A model generated the notes under the pieces. That model worked only from the letters and a program-made list of their open reading frames with translations, ran no database searches and was not told the DNA's origin. A stretch of DNA of 64,000 nt from positions 53,533,386 to 53,597,385 of the forward strand of contig CM049322.1 of NCBI GenBank assembly GCA_026874595.1, in the 5' to 3' direction. Source of the stretch: Sipunculus nudus (lineage: Eukaryota > Annelida > Sipuncula > Golfingiida > Sipunculidae). Shown here piece by piece: positions 1 through 13,778 of the stretch. Each line of letters starts with the position of its first letter. Positions within the stretch are counted from its first letter, which is position 1. The translations under genes and the position numbers were made by a program.

Positions 1-2226
1 AGATAAGGTTTAAAAAATACCAATGGTTTCTTGAAGCAAGTTAATCTGTTAATCATAAAGTTGTGATGATCCCATCAATTATTGTTCATTTTAATTGAAT
101 GTCCGTGAACTCCACACCCTCCCACCCCCTGGTTGACCACTTGGGTGTAAGAACAGACCCTTAACGGTCAAACTGCGTCACTCGTCTCGTATCGTTTGTG
201 TGGTCCGGAGGTTTATACCGTGAAAAATCGTTCCAGGGAATATCATTGGTAAGTGATTTTAAATTGTTTTTAAGTTGTTGATGCTGTTATATAATGGCGT
301 ATGGTTTAAATTATAAATGCATGATATTCATAAGGTGGTATCATTAATACTGCTGGGTTTCTCTGAATATTTTCCAAAATCTTGAATCTGTGAACAGACG
401 GTAATGTCGCACGTTTGATCTCCACTCAAGTTACTTTATCAGCAATTGACCCCCCCCCCCCCTTTTCATGTACAGCTTTTAACTGATATTGTAAGAAAAT
501 AGTTTACTCTCAAGCATACAGTGCACAGATAAATATGTTTTTCTTAAACCATTTATAGATGTGGAAAAATTATTTCAATGGAATTTATATAAGGCAACAA
601 AAGCCGTATAATTATACTTTCAAATATATAGTCACAACGAGCATGCCTATATATAATTATATATATGCTATTTGAAGTTTACCATTTAGCTAAGTACAGA
701 ACTTTTGTTGGAATAACAAGTTGTTCAAATTGTAATTAAGATCCAGTAACACCAAACAATTAATTGGTACTTCGAATCCGACACCCCGCGCTTTAATTAT
801 AAAACCCATCAAAAATTTTTATATTCAGTCGAAATTTGCATATTCTGAGTCGCCGGCCCACCAAAGGGCTAACTGGGGTTATAGCACGATACGATCTGTT
901 ACTCTTAGAAAGGTAATTGAATAAACATATTTCCTATGGTTTAAAAAAAAAACAATGTTCACATAATGGTGTATGTCAAAAGGCCTGTAATAAAAATTAA
1001 CCATTCTGGAAAGCATGAAGCACCCGTAACATCAAAAACTGATTCAATTGTTCAGAGAGAATTGAAGCATTAACAGCCCTGGTAGACCTCTTGCATTTGG
1101 TGGCATTCCTGTATAAGGCTTAAGGCCTGTGTACTATTATGTTCATAATTTAACTTCCTTTGTGCAAAATAGGGCTGAGAACAGAACAGTAATGTTTTAT
1201 AGTGGTCAAATATACAATACACATAGATGTACTGAACATTAATCAGTGGATATATGTTAAATCTCACAGTTGTGTATGGAGTGTTATGATCACAGTTTAC
1301 TACAGGTGCAATCTATGGACTCCACATTGCATCAGTCACTAGTGTAGGGGCATATGTAGCGAATTCGTCCTGAGTAAATTTTGTTTGTAAAAATGTGACA
1401 CCCCATGCATTTTTGTTCTTCACCTTTCTATGAAGCCTTAAAAACATGGTGCCAATTTTTTTATTCAGTTTTGACATGTCTTTCAGCTTGTATTAAAATA
1501 GTATTTAAAATGTTAATTAATAAACGTTGACCGAAACATAAACAAAGTAAGCTGGGACAAGAGGATAGGAAAGGTTCTTTTTGGAATGTATTTACATACT
1601 AAACACATAAACTTAGTTCTCGGACTAGTTTGGGTTTGTCTAAAATTATTTTTTGGTTTTATTAAATGTACCTATTCACATACCAAGTATATTTGATAAA
1701 CACATAAAGTGTTAAATGCTCAATACACATAGCTTGTTTTTTTTTCTCCTTAAAGTATTATGGTATCTGCTAATATTTCATTGTAAACCATTTGAGTACT
1801 CCTGTACACAAGTGATGTTAGGTTTGCGAGATCAGTGGTACAAATGAAAACATAGCGCGCATAGCACCTGGCGGCCAAACCGCGCTACTTTACAAATCAA
1901 GATTTTCTCAAGCATCCCAATTATATATAGTGTATCTTTTTTTATCTTCCATATCATTTCTCCTTGTTTGGGAGTTGTGCACGCGCAAGAACAGACGACC
2001 TCTAGTTATGGTCGTTTTATGGTACACAGACACACGTGGACTGTGTTTAGTCACACACAGAACCATAACAATGAATGAAACAGGTGAATTGGAAATTGCA
2101 AGTCCGTGTACAGGGATGGTTTTGCCAAACTAATGAAGCAATGGTAATCTCTAGTCATTTAAGCTATCCCATAAGGTAGCTCCCACCTGTTAATTTTCCT
2201 ATACATTGAGGTAAAAATGAATGACA

Positions 2227-2263
2227 GACACACACACATGTGTGTGTGTGTGTGTGTGTGTGT
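2227..2263. repeat. (CA)n/(TG)n microsatellite
   Basis: A short CA run passes directly into a TG run, giving a small self-complementary block. Simple repeat read directly from the sequence. Confidence 0.9.
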
Positions 2264-2401
2264 AGAGAGAGATTAAGAGAGACGCCTTTTAGATAGTAAC
2301 ATGTTTATTGATATTAGTCTATCTGAAAGGCATCACTTTTACTCCAAACCTACACTTCCACTACAGACTAACACGGCTATACCACTAATCATTATACTAA
2401 G

Positions 2402-2403
<2 letters not shown>

Positions 2404-2457
<54 letters not shown>
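2404..2457. repeat. (AT)n microsatellite
   Basis: About 27 AT dinucleotides in an almost uninterrupted run. Confidence 0.95.
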
Positions 2458-2460
<3 letters not shown>

Positions 2461-2614
2461 CCAATGGTTTACTGCAATTAGCAACTGCTAGAGTGCTCAA
2501 TGGTATGACATCAGAGCTATATAATCAATCAGACAGTGATGAGTGCAGCACGTTGCACGAAACTACATAGTAGTAAAAATGTCTGACAAAATTTGATCCG
2601 TCTATTTGTATAAT

Positions 2615-2615
2615 T

Positions 2616-2658
<43 letters not shown>

Positions 2659-2675
2659 CATATATACATATATAT

Positions 2676-2730
<55 letters not shown>

Positions 2731-2762
2731 TGAGAAGGACAGAGACAGAAAGAGAGAGAGAT
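2615..2762. repeat. Compound CA/TA/GA microsatellite
   Basis: Successive CA, TA and GA dinucleotide tracts. They produce a spurious minus-strand open frame of repeated Ile-Tyr, Cys-Val and Ser-Leu, which is not a gene. Confidence 0.95.
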
Positions 2763-4228
2763 GTGATGCATTCCTACCAAATGGTTTTTTCTTGCAAAAT
2801 CATTTTAAATAAAATATTGTTTTACAAGACAGGTTTTAATATTTAATTTTAACATTTGCCAAATGAACGTACAAATAATAATTTAATCATATCTACTTTT
2901 TAACAATTTATTATTTAGGTGAGATCATTAAGCAGTTAGTTGGACCAGCAGTAAGAAACACGAACTAAGCTCAGATTCTTTGAGACTTGGTTCCTTGAAA
3001 ATTACTTGAACATGTGCCGTTTCAGAAAAGTTCAATGTACTTAAAAGGGAATTTGTATGTGCTGGTAAAACAACCTTAATGTTTACTTTCTCTATACCGG
3101 TCCCCATATTATAACCCAAACAATTTTGTTATTGTTTTTATGGCCTTTATTAAAATTACAATAACCAAAAAGAAATGCAAAAACTTTAAATTACATTCAA
3201 GGCATTTGTGTATTGTATAAGGCACGTGTCATTTTGTAAGCTTGTGCAATAAATCAAAATTGTTCTTGTTCACGATTTAATAGAAAACGAGCATTAGTTA
3301 AGCAGGTATAAAATGCTTTAATTTTTGTCTGGAGTTATTTGGTATAAAATGATAAAAAAAAACATGGGCTCCAATCAAAGATGTACATTCCGCTGTTGCA
3401 TCCGACATACCCTGCATTTAATGACATAACCAGTCAGATTTTATAAAATATAAGAACAGACTTTTCTTCATTCTTTATTTCATAATTCGCATTATTTATA
3501 GATAGTACAAGCTGGGTGCTACTCATTGTCTACAGATTACTATTTTCATTAAAAAATGAATGTTGTACCAGTGATCTTGCTCCGACGGATGGAACAGCCT
3601 ATGTAGCCACTGTGCCATCACAGGTCATTTAAGGATAATGAAAAAGCGACAAGAATTCAACAATAACCAGCATTTAACTTTACCATTGTTATATTTAAAC
3701 TTTACCATTGGCTTTACCATAGTTTCTGTTAAGATTTGTCCGTTTTTGTTATTGTACTGGTATAAGCTGAATGCCTCGGTTTCATATTCCCATAAATGTA
3801 TAAAAGAAATTGGCCCACCAAACAAATTAGATTAAAATATAGACCATGGGGGGGGGGGGGGGTGTTAAAGATGGGATAGAAGAACAACTGTAAACACGTT
3901 CGATAACATTATGACTAATGATGACACTTTTTTTTGTTATGATTTGATATTTACTTCAAGTTTGTTTCCTTCAACAGGACTTTTCTAAAATTCTAAATTT
4001 TTAAGGTCCCTTTGTTTTGTTTTTCAAAACACTCTCCTTAATGAATTCTGCAGCAAAACATGCATTTCATTCAATGTTGATTATCTGTCCTTTACATGTC
4101 TCATTCTACTGTAAATGTCTATAAATAAATGTCTGTAAATAACTGATGAAAATAGCTACTCCACAGAAGGAATAATTGCTCCCAAATGATATGCTATTGC
4201 CCGCACGGAGCTGAGGTTATATGAACAA

Positions 4229-4230
<2 letters not shown>

Positions 4231-4268
<38 letters not shown>
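4231..4268. repeat. (TTA)n microsatellite
   Basis: About 12 uninterrupted TTA/ATT trinucleotides. Confidence 0.95.
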
Positions 4269-5782
4269 TTGCTCCTTAATATGTACTCCATTTCACTGTG
4301 AAGGGTGGACTAGGTAGAATTTCCTAAAACTTTGGGTTAGTGAGGATCTGGCACTAAATCCAGTCAAAGTTGTCCTTTTTCTGTTGTTTATTCTTCACAA
4401 AATATGTAAAAAAAATTTAGTCATCCACCTTAAAATTTTATAAATTATTTCTTGGATTATGACCAAAACATAAAAATACTCCCTATAATTCCTTAGGAAC
4501 CTTTAAATATACTTTGGATGAACTAACCGTAAGAGACTAGTTTCTATACCTTAACTATCAGCGAGCGGATAGTGATGTTGGTGATGTAATAATCGAACAA
4601 TAGGATGACGAAATAACAAAATCATATCAAATGGAAGAATAACAGGGCCATTTTCATATGTTATGAATAAATGAAGCAAATATTTAGTCACTGGTAAAAA
4701 CCAAGGAAAGTGGAGCCATACTGTATACGATACAGGTTGCCTGAAACCAGCAAGTGTTCCGCCATATATACATTGCACAAACTACCCAAGAATACCTTGT
4801 TGTCTCTATATGAATTTTTTTTAAATGAATCCATCAATGAAATTTTGTAGAACAATATACTGGTGGACAAACAACAGCTGATTAATTTTCATGATTAGTC
4901 TGATAGATCTTGATGCGGATCCATGTGTTGGCGGAGGTTTGCGCTCTACGGGTGCTCTCTAATATTGTAATAAACGTCTTAACGCATTATTTGAGTGTCT
5001 AGTCTAAGTTATTGTGATGTAATATATCTTACTAACCATTTTGAGGTGTTTTGTTGCTAAATATCTCTCTGTATGAAATATTTATATATAATGGTCCTCA
5101 ATATTTGCTCTAAAATCAAATTTGACCTGAAAAAATGACAAACCACTTTAGAAAAATTGGCACCATATTTTTTTGTAAAGTTTAAGGTCTAAGGATAAAA
5201 AAAATGTAGGGTGTCCAATTTTTACAGGGAAAAATTACTCGATGACATATGCCCCCACACTACACTGAAAAAAAGCAATTGAGGAGTTCATTCTTATAAA
5301 TGGGCTAGCATATTTTGAGCACTCGGAAAACAAAACAAGTTTCAATAAAATTTCTTTTGTCAAGTTGTTCTTTAACCTGTTAACAAAGTAGTTGTTATTA
5401 TCATGTTTTCTATACACCTATACATTTATTGAAAATATATAATAAAATATAAAAAATAAATCGAAATAAATGATTGAAATTTTTAAAAAATATTCTTGTA
5501 TGAAATAGAAAACATAAATCATGCATTCCTGTTTCCAGGCCACAAAATTTTGTCCGAAACCCTTACGCACCCTGGTATACGCAGGCCTAATATTATATAT
5601 ATTCTCCGGAAAAAAAAACTCCGGCGTTTCGCCTTTGCTCTCCGAGAATTCTCCGATTTTCTCATTAAAAGTTTTGGATACTGTGTCCCTGATACAGAAG
5701 AACCCGCCGAGATTGAAGTGTTTCCTTGCCAGACCACGTTTTCTGCACGTTGGGTGTTGTAGTCAAGGCAATGTATACTTTA

Positions 5783-6960
5783 GGCTATCCCGATTTAATC
5801 GGACTCAATATTATTAGGCCCTGCCATATATTTAGTCCGATCTCCATACAGTGAGTTTCTACAACATATTATGGGAGGTTAGCGTCATATCGACCCTCTG
5901 GCATTACGACCAGATTACTGGCACCAGAGTGTCACTACATCCAAGTCTGAGGATCGCATTATAAGGCCTTGTGAAAATCCAAATATTTTCGTAATTTCTG
6001 ACTGTTCATGGCCTACAGGTACACTGTCAATCAACATAAACCAAACTAATAGTTAGCATTTTTTGTATACTTTCTAATAATACCAAACATGAGCGAGAAA
6101 AATTCTGTTTTAACCCAGCACATTGGTGGACCCCTCGGCATGTTTGTTGAATTTATGACCGCATGAACACAAGCATCAATCGCACAGGTTACAGGACGCA
6201 GGCAGCTTACAGGTGATACAGGAAATAACCCGTGTCCATCGAGACGGTGTTTCAGTTTGGGATGTGAGCTCACATGTATACTGTTATGTTAATTTATCAA
6301 TCTAAGCATAATATTAAGATTATGGGCCGTTTACCACAATATGAATGCAACCCGATGCAAGACCATTGCAATACATTCCATGACATTACTTGTATCACAA
6401 CTAGAGTAGGCTTACCAGCCCAAATATCCGATTGCCTACCGAGTATAGTTGTCACGGCTAATGGGAGGTCTGCATTAAATTGGACGAGGAAGAAGATAAC
6501 TGTTAATTTATAAGCCTCAGACTACAGTAATACACACCACCCAATGCCCTTGTAACCAGTGCAGTGTCAACAGTGTTTATTAATATTACCCCGTGCCAAC
6601 GCGTCATTCCTCAAGGTGGGCCCGTTGAAACAAAATGTAACAAAATGCGCCAATTCGACTGTTCTTCTCTTTCCGAAATAAACTCTCGCAGACATGCCTT
6701 TGGTGAAAAGGTCAGTAATGTTTAAAAATGAGGATCCAAGTTTTAACTTTAGTTGCTATTAAAAACATAAAAACACATATTGATGTTAAAATGGTGTAAT
6801 CCTGTGTCTTGTTGTTTGGCATTCAGGCAGTGAAAGAAGATATCTGATCTGTTGCATGTTCCATGGCTTATAATAGTTATATTGTAGAAACTCCCTGTAT
6901 GGCTATCCGACTCCATATATGGCAGGACTTAATAATATTGAGTCTGAATAAATCAGGCTA
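5783..6960. mobile_element. Inverted-repeat element (MITE-like)
   Basis: The segment 5783-5873 matches the reverse complement of 6873-6960 over about 90 bases with only scattered differences; the shared core includes CTCAATATTATTA followed by CCTGCCATATAT. The interior of about 1 kb has no convincing coding frame. This fits a non-autonomous DNA transposon with long terminal inverted repeats, or two copies of one repeat in opposite orientation. No clear target duplication was identified, so the class is unknown. Confidence 0.5.
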
Positions 6961-8386
6961 TATATAAGTCAACCATGGTCAGACTGGGACCATCCCATAG
7001 ACCTGCAACAGGTCAAGGAATAATTTTTCTCATTTTTTATCACGTTTTATATTAATGTTCAATGATCATTTTTTTATGTATTGGCTCCTTCTGTGGGGTG
7101 CAAATAGTTTGTTTACTTTCTTCAGGGGGCTCCTTGATTATATTTTTTAAGCAAATCACTCAGCCCTTACTGGCCCATCTTTTATTTTTAAGAGCATTTC
7201 CCCCTCTTTCCACGAGCAATGCTGGGTTTAAACTCTGCTAGTTAATTTATAAATAAACAAAAGTGATTTATCAATCTTGATGCTTTAAATATGTGTTTCT
7301 TCATGTTATTGACACGTTATACAATGACTACTTAATGAAATTAAATGAAACTACATCTACATGAAATGTGACACAAAGTTTAAGATTGAAAGATTATACA
7401 TGTAGAAAATGGTATTAAACTAATATAAGGAGAATTATATCATTCTTGGACCCAGGTTCCAAATGACTCAGACTTAGGACTTTGACTCGAACCTCAATGA
7501 CTCAAACATGGACTCGGACTTGCAATCGGATTCAAATGGTATGGACTCAACTACATCACTGCTATATATGCATCCAACTATGCAAAGGATGCAAATATTA
7601 TATATCTTAAAAGAATAACATGCATCTAAGCTATACAATGTTCTCTTTATTCTGAATTAACATACACCTACACACCAAAATATATAAGGCCAATGATATT
7701 CATTATTCACTTAACCACTTGCCACTAAACTGTACTCGGTCTCGCACTTTGAGCGGATAAGGTGAACTCACCGGTTTATTTGTTTAACCCTAACCCTTGA
7801 AATATACCAAATTTTACAGGCATGATCAATGTAAATACATATGCCTGGAGGGCCCAAGACAGTGGTTAACAATGAAATAGACAGGACATGTGCACAAGCC
7901 CAAGTTGTGTAAACACAAACAGGGAGGTATCACAGTGGATGTTGATTCTAGGTTGGATATTTACAACAGACAATATGATTAGTGTTATTTTCCTACTATC
8001 CTAGGACCCTGTCGCACAAAACGATAGGCCACCCTGTTCACTCCTGTATGCTTGATTGTAACTGGTCACGGTTGGGGACTTGGGGTGTGGGGGGTTCACA
8101 GAAAGGAGGCTCCTTCCTGCAAGCCCCCCTTTGTATGAAGGAAGGCCATCAGAACTATAGAGTCTGAAGAGTCACTATATGTGTAACACATTATAATCTT
8201 GGACCAGACACAGTAAAAGTTTTCGAATATAGTTGCTCAGTAATGATCCAAATTTTGTCAAATTTATGTGTTCTTTCATTCATGCGTTGAGAGCTGAATG
8301 TTACTTAATATCTATTGATATAGGCATGTTTGAACTTGCATAAAAATACAGATGATAATCTCAAATTTCATTAACAATTTCTTTTA
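6961..8386. other. Host DNA without recognised genes
   Basis: AT-rich sequence with no supported gene. A diffuse repeat of GGACTCAGACTTGGACTC-type motifs begins near 7445 and recurs at the start of the segmental duplication at about 8400. Confidence 0.5.
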
Positions 8387-8917
8387 AAAAGGAGATTTGT
8401 GTTCGACTTGGACCCAGGTTCAAAGTGACTCTTTTGGACTCAGACTTGGACTCAAGCAGCCTCAACTCAGACAAGTTTGTACTCACACTCAGATGGTCAT
8501 TGAACCAATCATATCAACCAACCATGATAGACATATATCATATCTTGCTCTAAGACTTTACCCACATTTGTTATTATTTTGCATTTATACCAGCCAACTT
8601 CAGCTGAGCACTATGACCCATGGGCTCTTATTTTATTTAAGAAATGTATCTTTCTAGGCTTTCAAATAACACTTTAACCCATCACCATATTTTTTTCCTT
8701 TTTGATTCATTTATTTAATGTAAATTTAGTTTTAAATAAAAAAGGAAATGATTAATTTATCATTAGTTTAATTATCATTAGTTGACTTAAATTTAAATAA
8801 AAAAAGAGTAGACAATCATATTTAAATTTTTTCTTTTAACATTTTATATCTATTAATACATGCTGTCTTAACAATAACATTTGTCAGTCATCATATAGTT
8901 TTGTTTTTCTTGTACAG

Positions 8918-9601
8918 ATAATTGGAGAGATAATCCAGACTTCTTTCAGTACCTGGCTGACTTGAGCACTTATGGGATTGACAAACTAGGTAAGTGTCTG
9001 GGAAATAAGTTTTCTGAAAACAATATCGTCTAGGACAGTCTGTTATATATTAATATCCAGTTTACTCTGTTGCATGTTTTATTTTCCAGCCATTAATAAA
9101 ACATCTTATGTTCTCAAAACCATCATTATACTATTGTTAACAAAAGAAAATGCAAGAGAATTTTTCTGTTTGTTATAAGTGCATAATTATTAGTGTGGAA
9201 GTAATTTGAATAAATACCGAGTAAAAATTATAGTAATGTTTCTAAATGGTGTTATTGTGTCTGGAATTAGGATTAAAACTGGCCAAATATATAATAAATT
9301 TGTTTTTTGTTTTATTATTTATATATGAATATATACGGAAATGGTTAACAAAACTGTCTGTTTTCTATGAGAACTAAGACATTTTAAGTTCTATTTATTT
9401 AGTATTTGCCATGCAAAGTTCTTTGTTATATTCCATACATCATAAGATTTAGAAATGTTCTCCTTGCATTTACAGGAAGGAAGCCTGACCATCTGTCTGA
9501 AGAGAGAACTCAGATACTTGAGCAGACTCGAGACTTGGCGTTCCATAACCACAAGACATTCATCCAGACAGCTGAATGTTCTAAATGAGATCTTTGAGGA
9601 T
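8918..9601 (+). pseudogene. COG8/Dor1-like exon pair, copy A (broken)
   Basis: Two exon-like blocks, 8918-8989 and 9476-9601, each have an AG acceptor after a pyrimidine tract and a GTAAGT-type donor, and their phases are compatible (phase 1). They read DNWRDNPDFFQYLADLS and then, after the intron, EERTQILEQTRDLAFHNHKT. This resembles the N-terminal helical region of COG8, the conserved oligomeric Golgi complex subunit of the Dor1 family, which tethers vesicles at the Golgi. The family call is from memory of its conserved TRDLAF pattern. The second block has one base more than copy B, which moves the frame onto a TGA at 9586-9588 just before the donor. Other exons of the gene were not found. 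Confidence 0.5.
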
Positions 9602-9879
9602 GTAAGTATTTATAATCCATAGAAACTTCTGTCTTTATTTTTTTAGTGAGCCTGTGAGTTTAAAAGATGGTGTGGCATTCTCCATCAATCATCATCTGTA
9701 TGTTTACCCATACTATCTCAAAATGAGGTGGAGCTGACATCACTAAATTTAATGCAAAAATCAGTCAACTGTAAAACTCTGTTGGACTGAGTTTATTAGG
9801 GCCCCGCTTGACAAGTTGGTGCCCTATAGTGATCACCGTGTCAGTCCGTCAATCCGTCCTTCCGTCAGTGACACTTTCT

Positions 9880-10680
9880 TTTGCGCGCGATAACTCAACA
9901 ACAACATATTGATTGGTACCTATAAGGGCTCCAGACCTATTAAATTACAGACTTGTCGGAATTCCAATATGGCTGCCATAGCTCAAACATTGATTTTCTT
10001 TCGCGCATGATAACTCAACAACGACATATTGCAGCTTTCCCAAATTCACAGGATTTATTGGTGCCTATGAGGGCTCCTGACCTATCGGATAACAGAATTG
10101 TGGGATTTCCAATATGGACACCACAGCCCGAACGCTGATTTTCTTTCACGCGCGATAACTCAACAACAACATACTGGAGCTTTCCCAGATTCACAGGAAT
10201 GATTGGCACCTATGAGGGCTCCAGACCTATCGAATTACAGACTCGTCAGAATTTCTTATATGGCAACCACAGCCCAATCCCTGATTTTCTTTCGTGATAA
10301 CTCAACAACAACATACTGCTCTTTCCCAAATTCACAGGGATGATTGGTACCTTTGAGGGCTCCAGACCTATCGAATTACAGACTTGTCAGAATTCTAATA
10401 TGGCCCTCATAGCCCAATCGCTGATTTTCATTCGCGTGCAATAACTCAACAACAACCTACTGCAGCTTTCCCAAATTCACAGGGATGATTGGTACCTATA
10501 AGGGATCCAGACCTGTTGAATTACAGACCTGTTGGAATTCCAATATGGCTGCCACAGCCTGATGGCTGATTTTCTTTCGCACACAATAACTTAACAACAA
10601 CCTACTGCAGCTTTCCCAATTTCACAGGGATCATTGGTGTCTATGAGGGCTTATTGAATTACAGACTGGCTCAAAATCAA
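9880..10680. repeat. ~145-bp tandem repeat, copy A
   Basis: GATAACTCAACAACAAC recurs near 9890, 10008, 10154, 10296, 10438 and 10584, each followed by a TTCACAGGGATGATTGGTACC-like block and a GGGCTCCAGACCTAT block. About six diverged units of roughly 145 bp. Confidence 0.8.
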
Positions 10681-10862
10681 ATATGGCTAACAGATTACAT
10701 TTGGTGATTTTCAATTGCTCACATTATTTCAGACATATCTTCTTTAATATCATTTGATCCAGTAGGATTTTTTTCCCTCATGCATATGGATAAAAAACCT
10801 GTTTCTGTTTGTCATATTTTTCAAATTTTACTTAATTTTTCACCCATGTGTAAACTACCCAG

Positions 10863-13070
10863 TCAAGACGTGAGCTAACCTCGAGATCAGTGTGATATCA
10901 TAAGAGAGTCACGGATGTGAGTTCATAACTATGAACCAACTGTGAACTCATGATTAGGTCACTGCAGTGAGTTCATGTCTATAACACAACAGTGAGTTCA
11001 CAGTGATATCACAGGATGACATAAAAATTGTGACACCACAGTGAATTCACAACCGTGAGCTCACAGTGATATCATGGCATGAGTTCATATCTGTTACACA
11101 TCAGTGAGTTCACAGTGATATCACAGGATGACATAAAAAATGTGACACCACGGTGAATTCTCAACCATGAGCTCACAGTAATATCATGGCATGAGTTCAT
11201 GTCTGTTACACATAAGTGAGTTCAGAGTGATATTACAGGATGACATCAAAAATGTGACACCACGGTGAATTCACAACCGTGAGCTCACGTTGACATCATG
11301 GCATGAGTTCATGTCTGTTACACAACAGCGAGTTCACAGTGATATCACAGGATGACATAAAAAATGAGACACCACGCTAAATTTGCAACCGTGAGCTCAC
11401 ACTGATATCATGGCATGAGTTCATGTATGTTGCACAACAGTGAGTTCACAGTGATATCATAGGATGACATAAAAAATGTAATCACCATGGTGAATTTCAT
11501 AACGGTGAACTTACAGCGATATAATTGCATGAGTTCATGTCTGTTACACATCAGTGAGTTCCCAGTGATATCACAGGATGACATAAAAAATGTAATCACC
11601 ACGGTGAATTTCATAACGGTTAACTTACAGCGATATAATTGCATGAGTTCATGTCTGTTACACATCAGTGAGTTCACAGTGATATCACAGGATGACATCA
11701 AAAATGTGACACCACGGTGAATTCACAACCGTGAGCTCACGTTGATATCATAGCATGAGTGCATGTCTGTTACACAACAGTGAGTTCACAGTGATTTCAC
11801 AGGATGACATAAAAAATGAGACACCACGCTGAATTCGCAACTGTGAGCTCAAATTGATATCATGGCATGAGTTCATGCCTGTTACACAACAGTGAGTTCA
11901 CAGTGATATCATAGGATGACATAAAAAATGTAATCACCACGGTGAATTTCATAACGGTGAACTTACAGCGATATAATTGCATGAGTTCATGTCTGTTACA
12001 CATCAGTGGGTTCACAGTGATATCACAGGATGACCTCAAAAATGTGACACCACGGTGAATTCACAACCATGAGCTCACGTTGATGTCATAGCATGAGTTC
12101 ATGTCTGTTACACAACAGTGAGTTCACAGTGATTTTACAGGATGACATAAAAAATGTGACACCACCCTGAATTTGCAACCGTGAGCTCACAGTGATATCA
12201 TAGCATGAGTTCAAGTCTGTTATACAACAGTGAGTTCACAGTGATATCATAGGATGACGTGAAACATGTGACAACACATTGATTTTCCAATCCTGAGCTT
12301 ACAGTGATGATATGGTAAGAGTTCATGTCTGTCAAAAACAGTGAGTCTACTGTGAAATCACAAGATGACGTCTGAAATATGCCATCATAGTGAATCCTCC
12401 ACCTTGAGCTCACAGTGATGGCATGGCATGAGTTCATGTGTGTTACACAATAGTGAATTCATAGTGATATCTCAGGATGATATCAAAATATGACACTGCG
12501 GTGATTTCACGAGCGCGTGTACACAGTGACAGAATAGCAGTGAGCTCATGTATGTTACACAACGTTGAGTTCACAGTGATATCACAGGATGATATAAAAA
12601 TGTGACACCACGCTGAATTCACAACCGTGAACCCACGTCGATATCATGGCAAGAGTTCATTTCTGTTACACAACAGAGAGTTTATAGTGATATTCAAGGA
12701 TGACATAAAAAATGTAATCACCACGGTGAATTTCACGATGGTATAATTGCACGAGTTCATGTCTGTTACACATCAGTGAGTACAGAGTGATATTAAGGGT
12801 TGAGGTAACGATTGTGACACCATGCTGAATTCACAACCGTGAGCTCTCAATGATATCATGGCATGAGTTCATTTCTGTTATACAACAGTGAGTTCACAGT
12901 GATATCATAGGATGGCGTGTAACATGTGACAACGCATTGATTTTCCAATCCTAGCTCACAGTGATGATATGGTAAGAGTTCATGTCTGTCAAAAACAGTA
13001 AGTCTACTGAGATATCACAAGATGACGTCAGAAAAATGCCTTCATAGTGAATTTGCCACCTTGAGCTCAC
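10863..13070. repeat. ~113-bp satellite array, copy A
   Basis: About 18-19 units of 110-120 bp, each carrying GTGAGTTCACAGTGATATCA and a CCGTGAGCTCAC block. The recurrent hexamers GAGCTC and GATATC make the unit rich in short palindromes. Open frames within it are repeat artefacts. Confidence 0.9.
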
Positions 13071-13591
13071 AATTAAAAAGGAGATTTGTGTTCGACTTGG
13101 ACCCAGGTTCAAAGTGACTCTTTTGGACTCAGACTTGGACTCAAGCAGCCTCAACTCAGACAAGTTTGTACTCGGACTCAGATGGTCATTGAACCAATCA
13201 TATCAACCAACCATGATAGACCTATATCACCTCTTGCTCTAAGACTTTACCCACATTTGTTATTATTTTGCATTTATACCAGCCAACTATGACCCATGGG
13301 CTCTTATTTTATTTAAGATATGTATCTTTCTAGGCTTTCAAATAACACTTTAACCCATCACCATATTTTTTTCCTTTTCGATTCATTTATTTAACGTTAA
13401 TTTAGTTTTAAATAAAAAGAGGAAATGATTAATTTATCATTAGTTGAATTATCATTAGTTGACTTAAATTTAAATAATAAAAGAGTAGAAAATTATATTT
13501 AAATTTTTTTCTTTTAACATTTTATATCTATTAATACATGCTGTCTCAATAAAATTTGTCAGTCATCATATAGTTTGTTTTTCTTGTACAG

Positions 13592-13724
13592 TTAATTGGA
13601 GAGATAATCCAGACTTCGTTCAGTACCTGGCTGACTTGAGCTCATATGGGATTGACAAACTAGGTAAGTGTCTGGAAAAAAAGTTTTCTGAAAAGAACAA
13701 AATCAAAATTCAACATATGTATAA

Positions 13725-13778
<54 letters not shown>

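Larger units (their letters stand above)
1..5782. other. Host intergenic or intronic DNA
   Basis: AT-rich sequence with no reading frame that looks coding. It holds homopolymers (C run near 450-462, G run 3848-3862) and the microsatellites listed separately. No exon, RNA gene or recognisable transposon protein was found by eye; the short open frames here have low-complexity or random-looking translations. Confidence 0.6.
8387..10870. repeat. Segmental duplication, copy A (unique part)
   Basis: From AAAAAGGAGATTTGTGTTCG onward this segment is almost identical to the one starting at about 13076, an offset of about 4,689 bases. The two share two exon-like blocks, introns, a 145-bp tandem repeat and then a 113-bp satellite. 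Differences are small substitutions and indels, plus a (TA)n expansion in copy B, so the duplication looks fairly recent. Confidence 0.85.

Noticed and set aside
2529-2780. Minus-strand 83-aa open frame
   Set aside because: It is a translation of CA/TA/GA microsatellites.
11408-11701. 97-aa and 77-aa frames in the 113-bp satellite
   Set aside because: The frame repeats with the satellite unit on both strands, so it is a repeat artefact.
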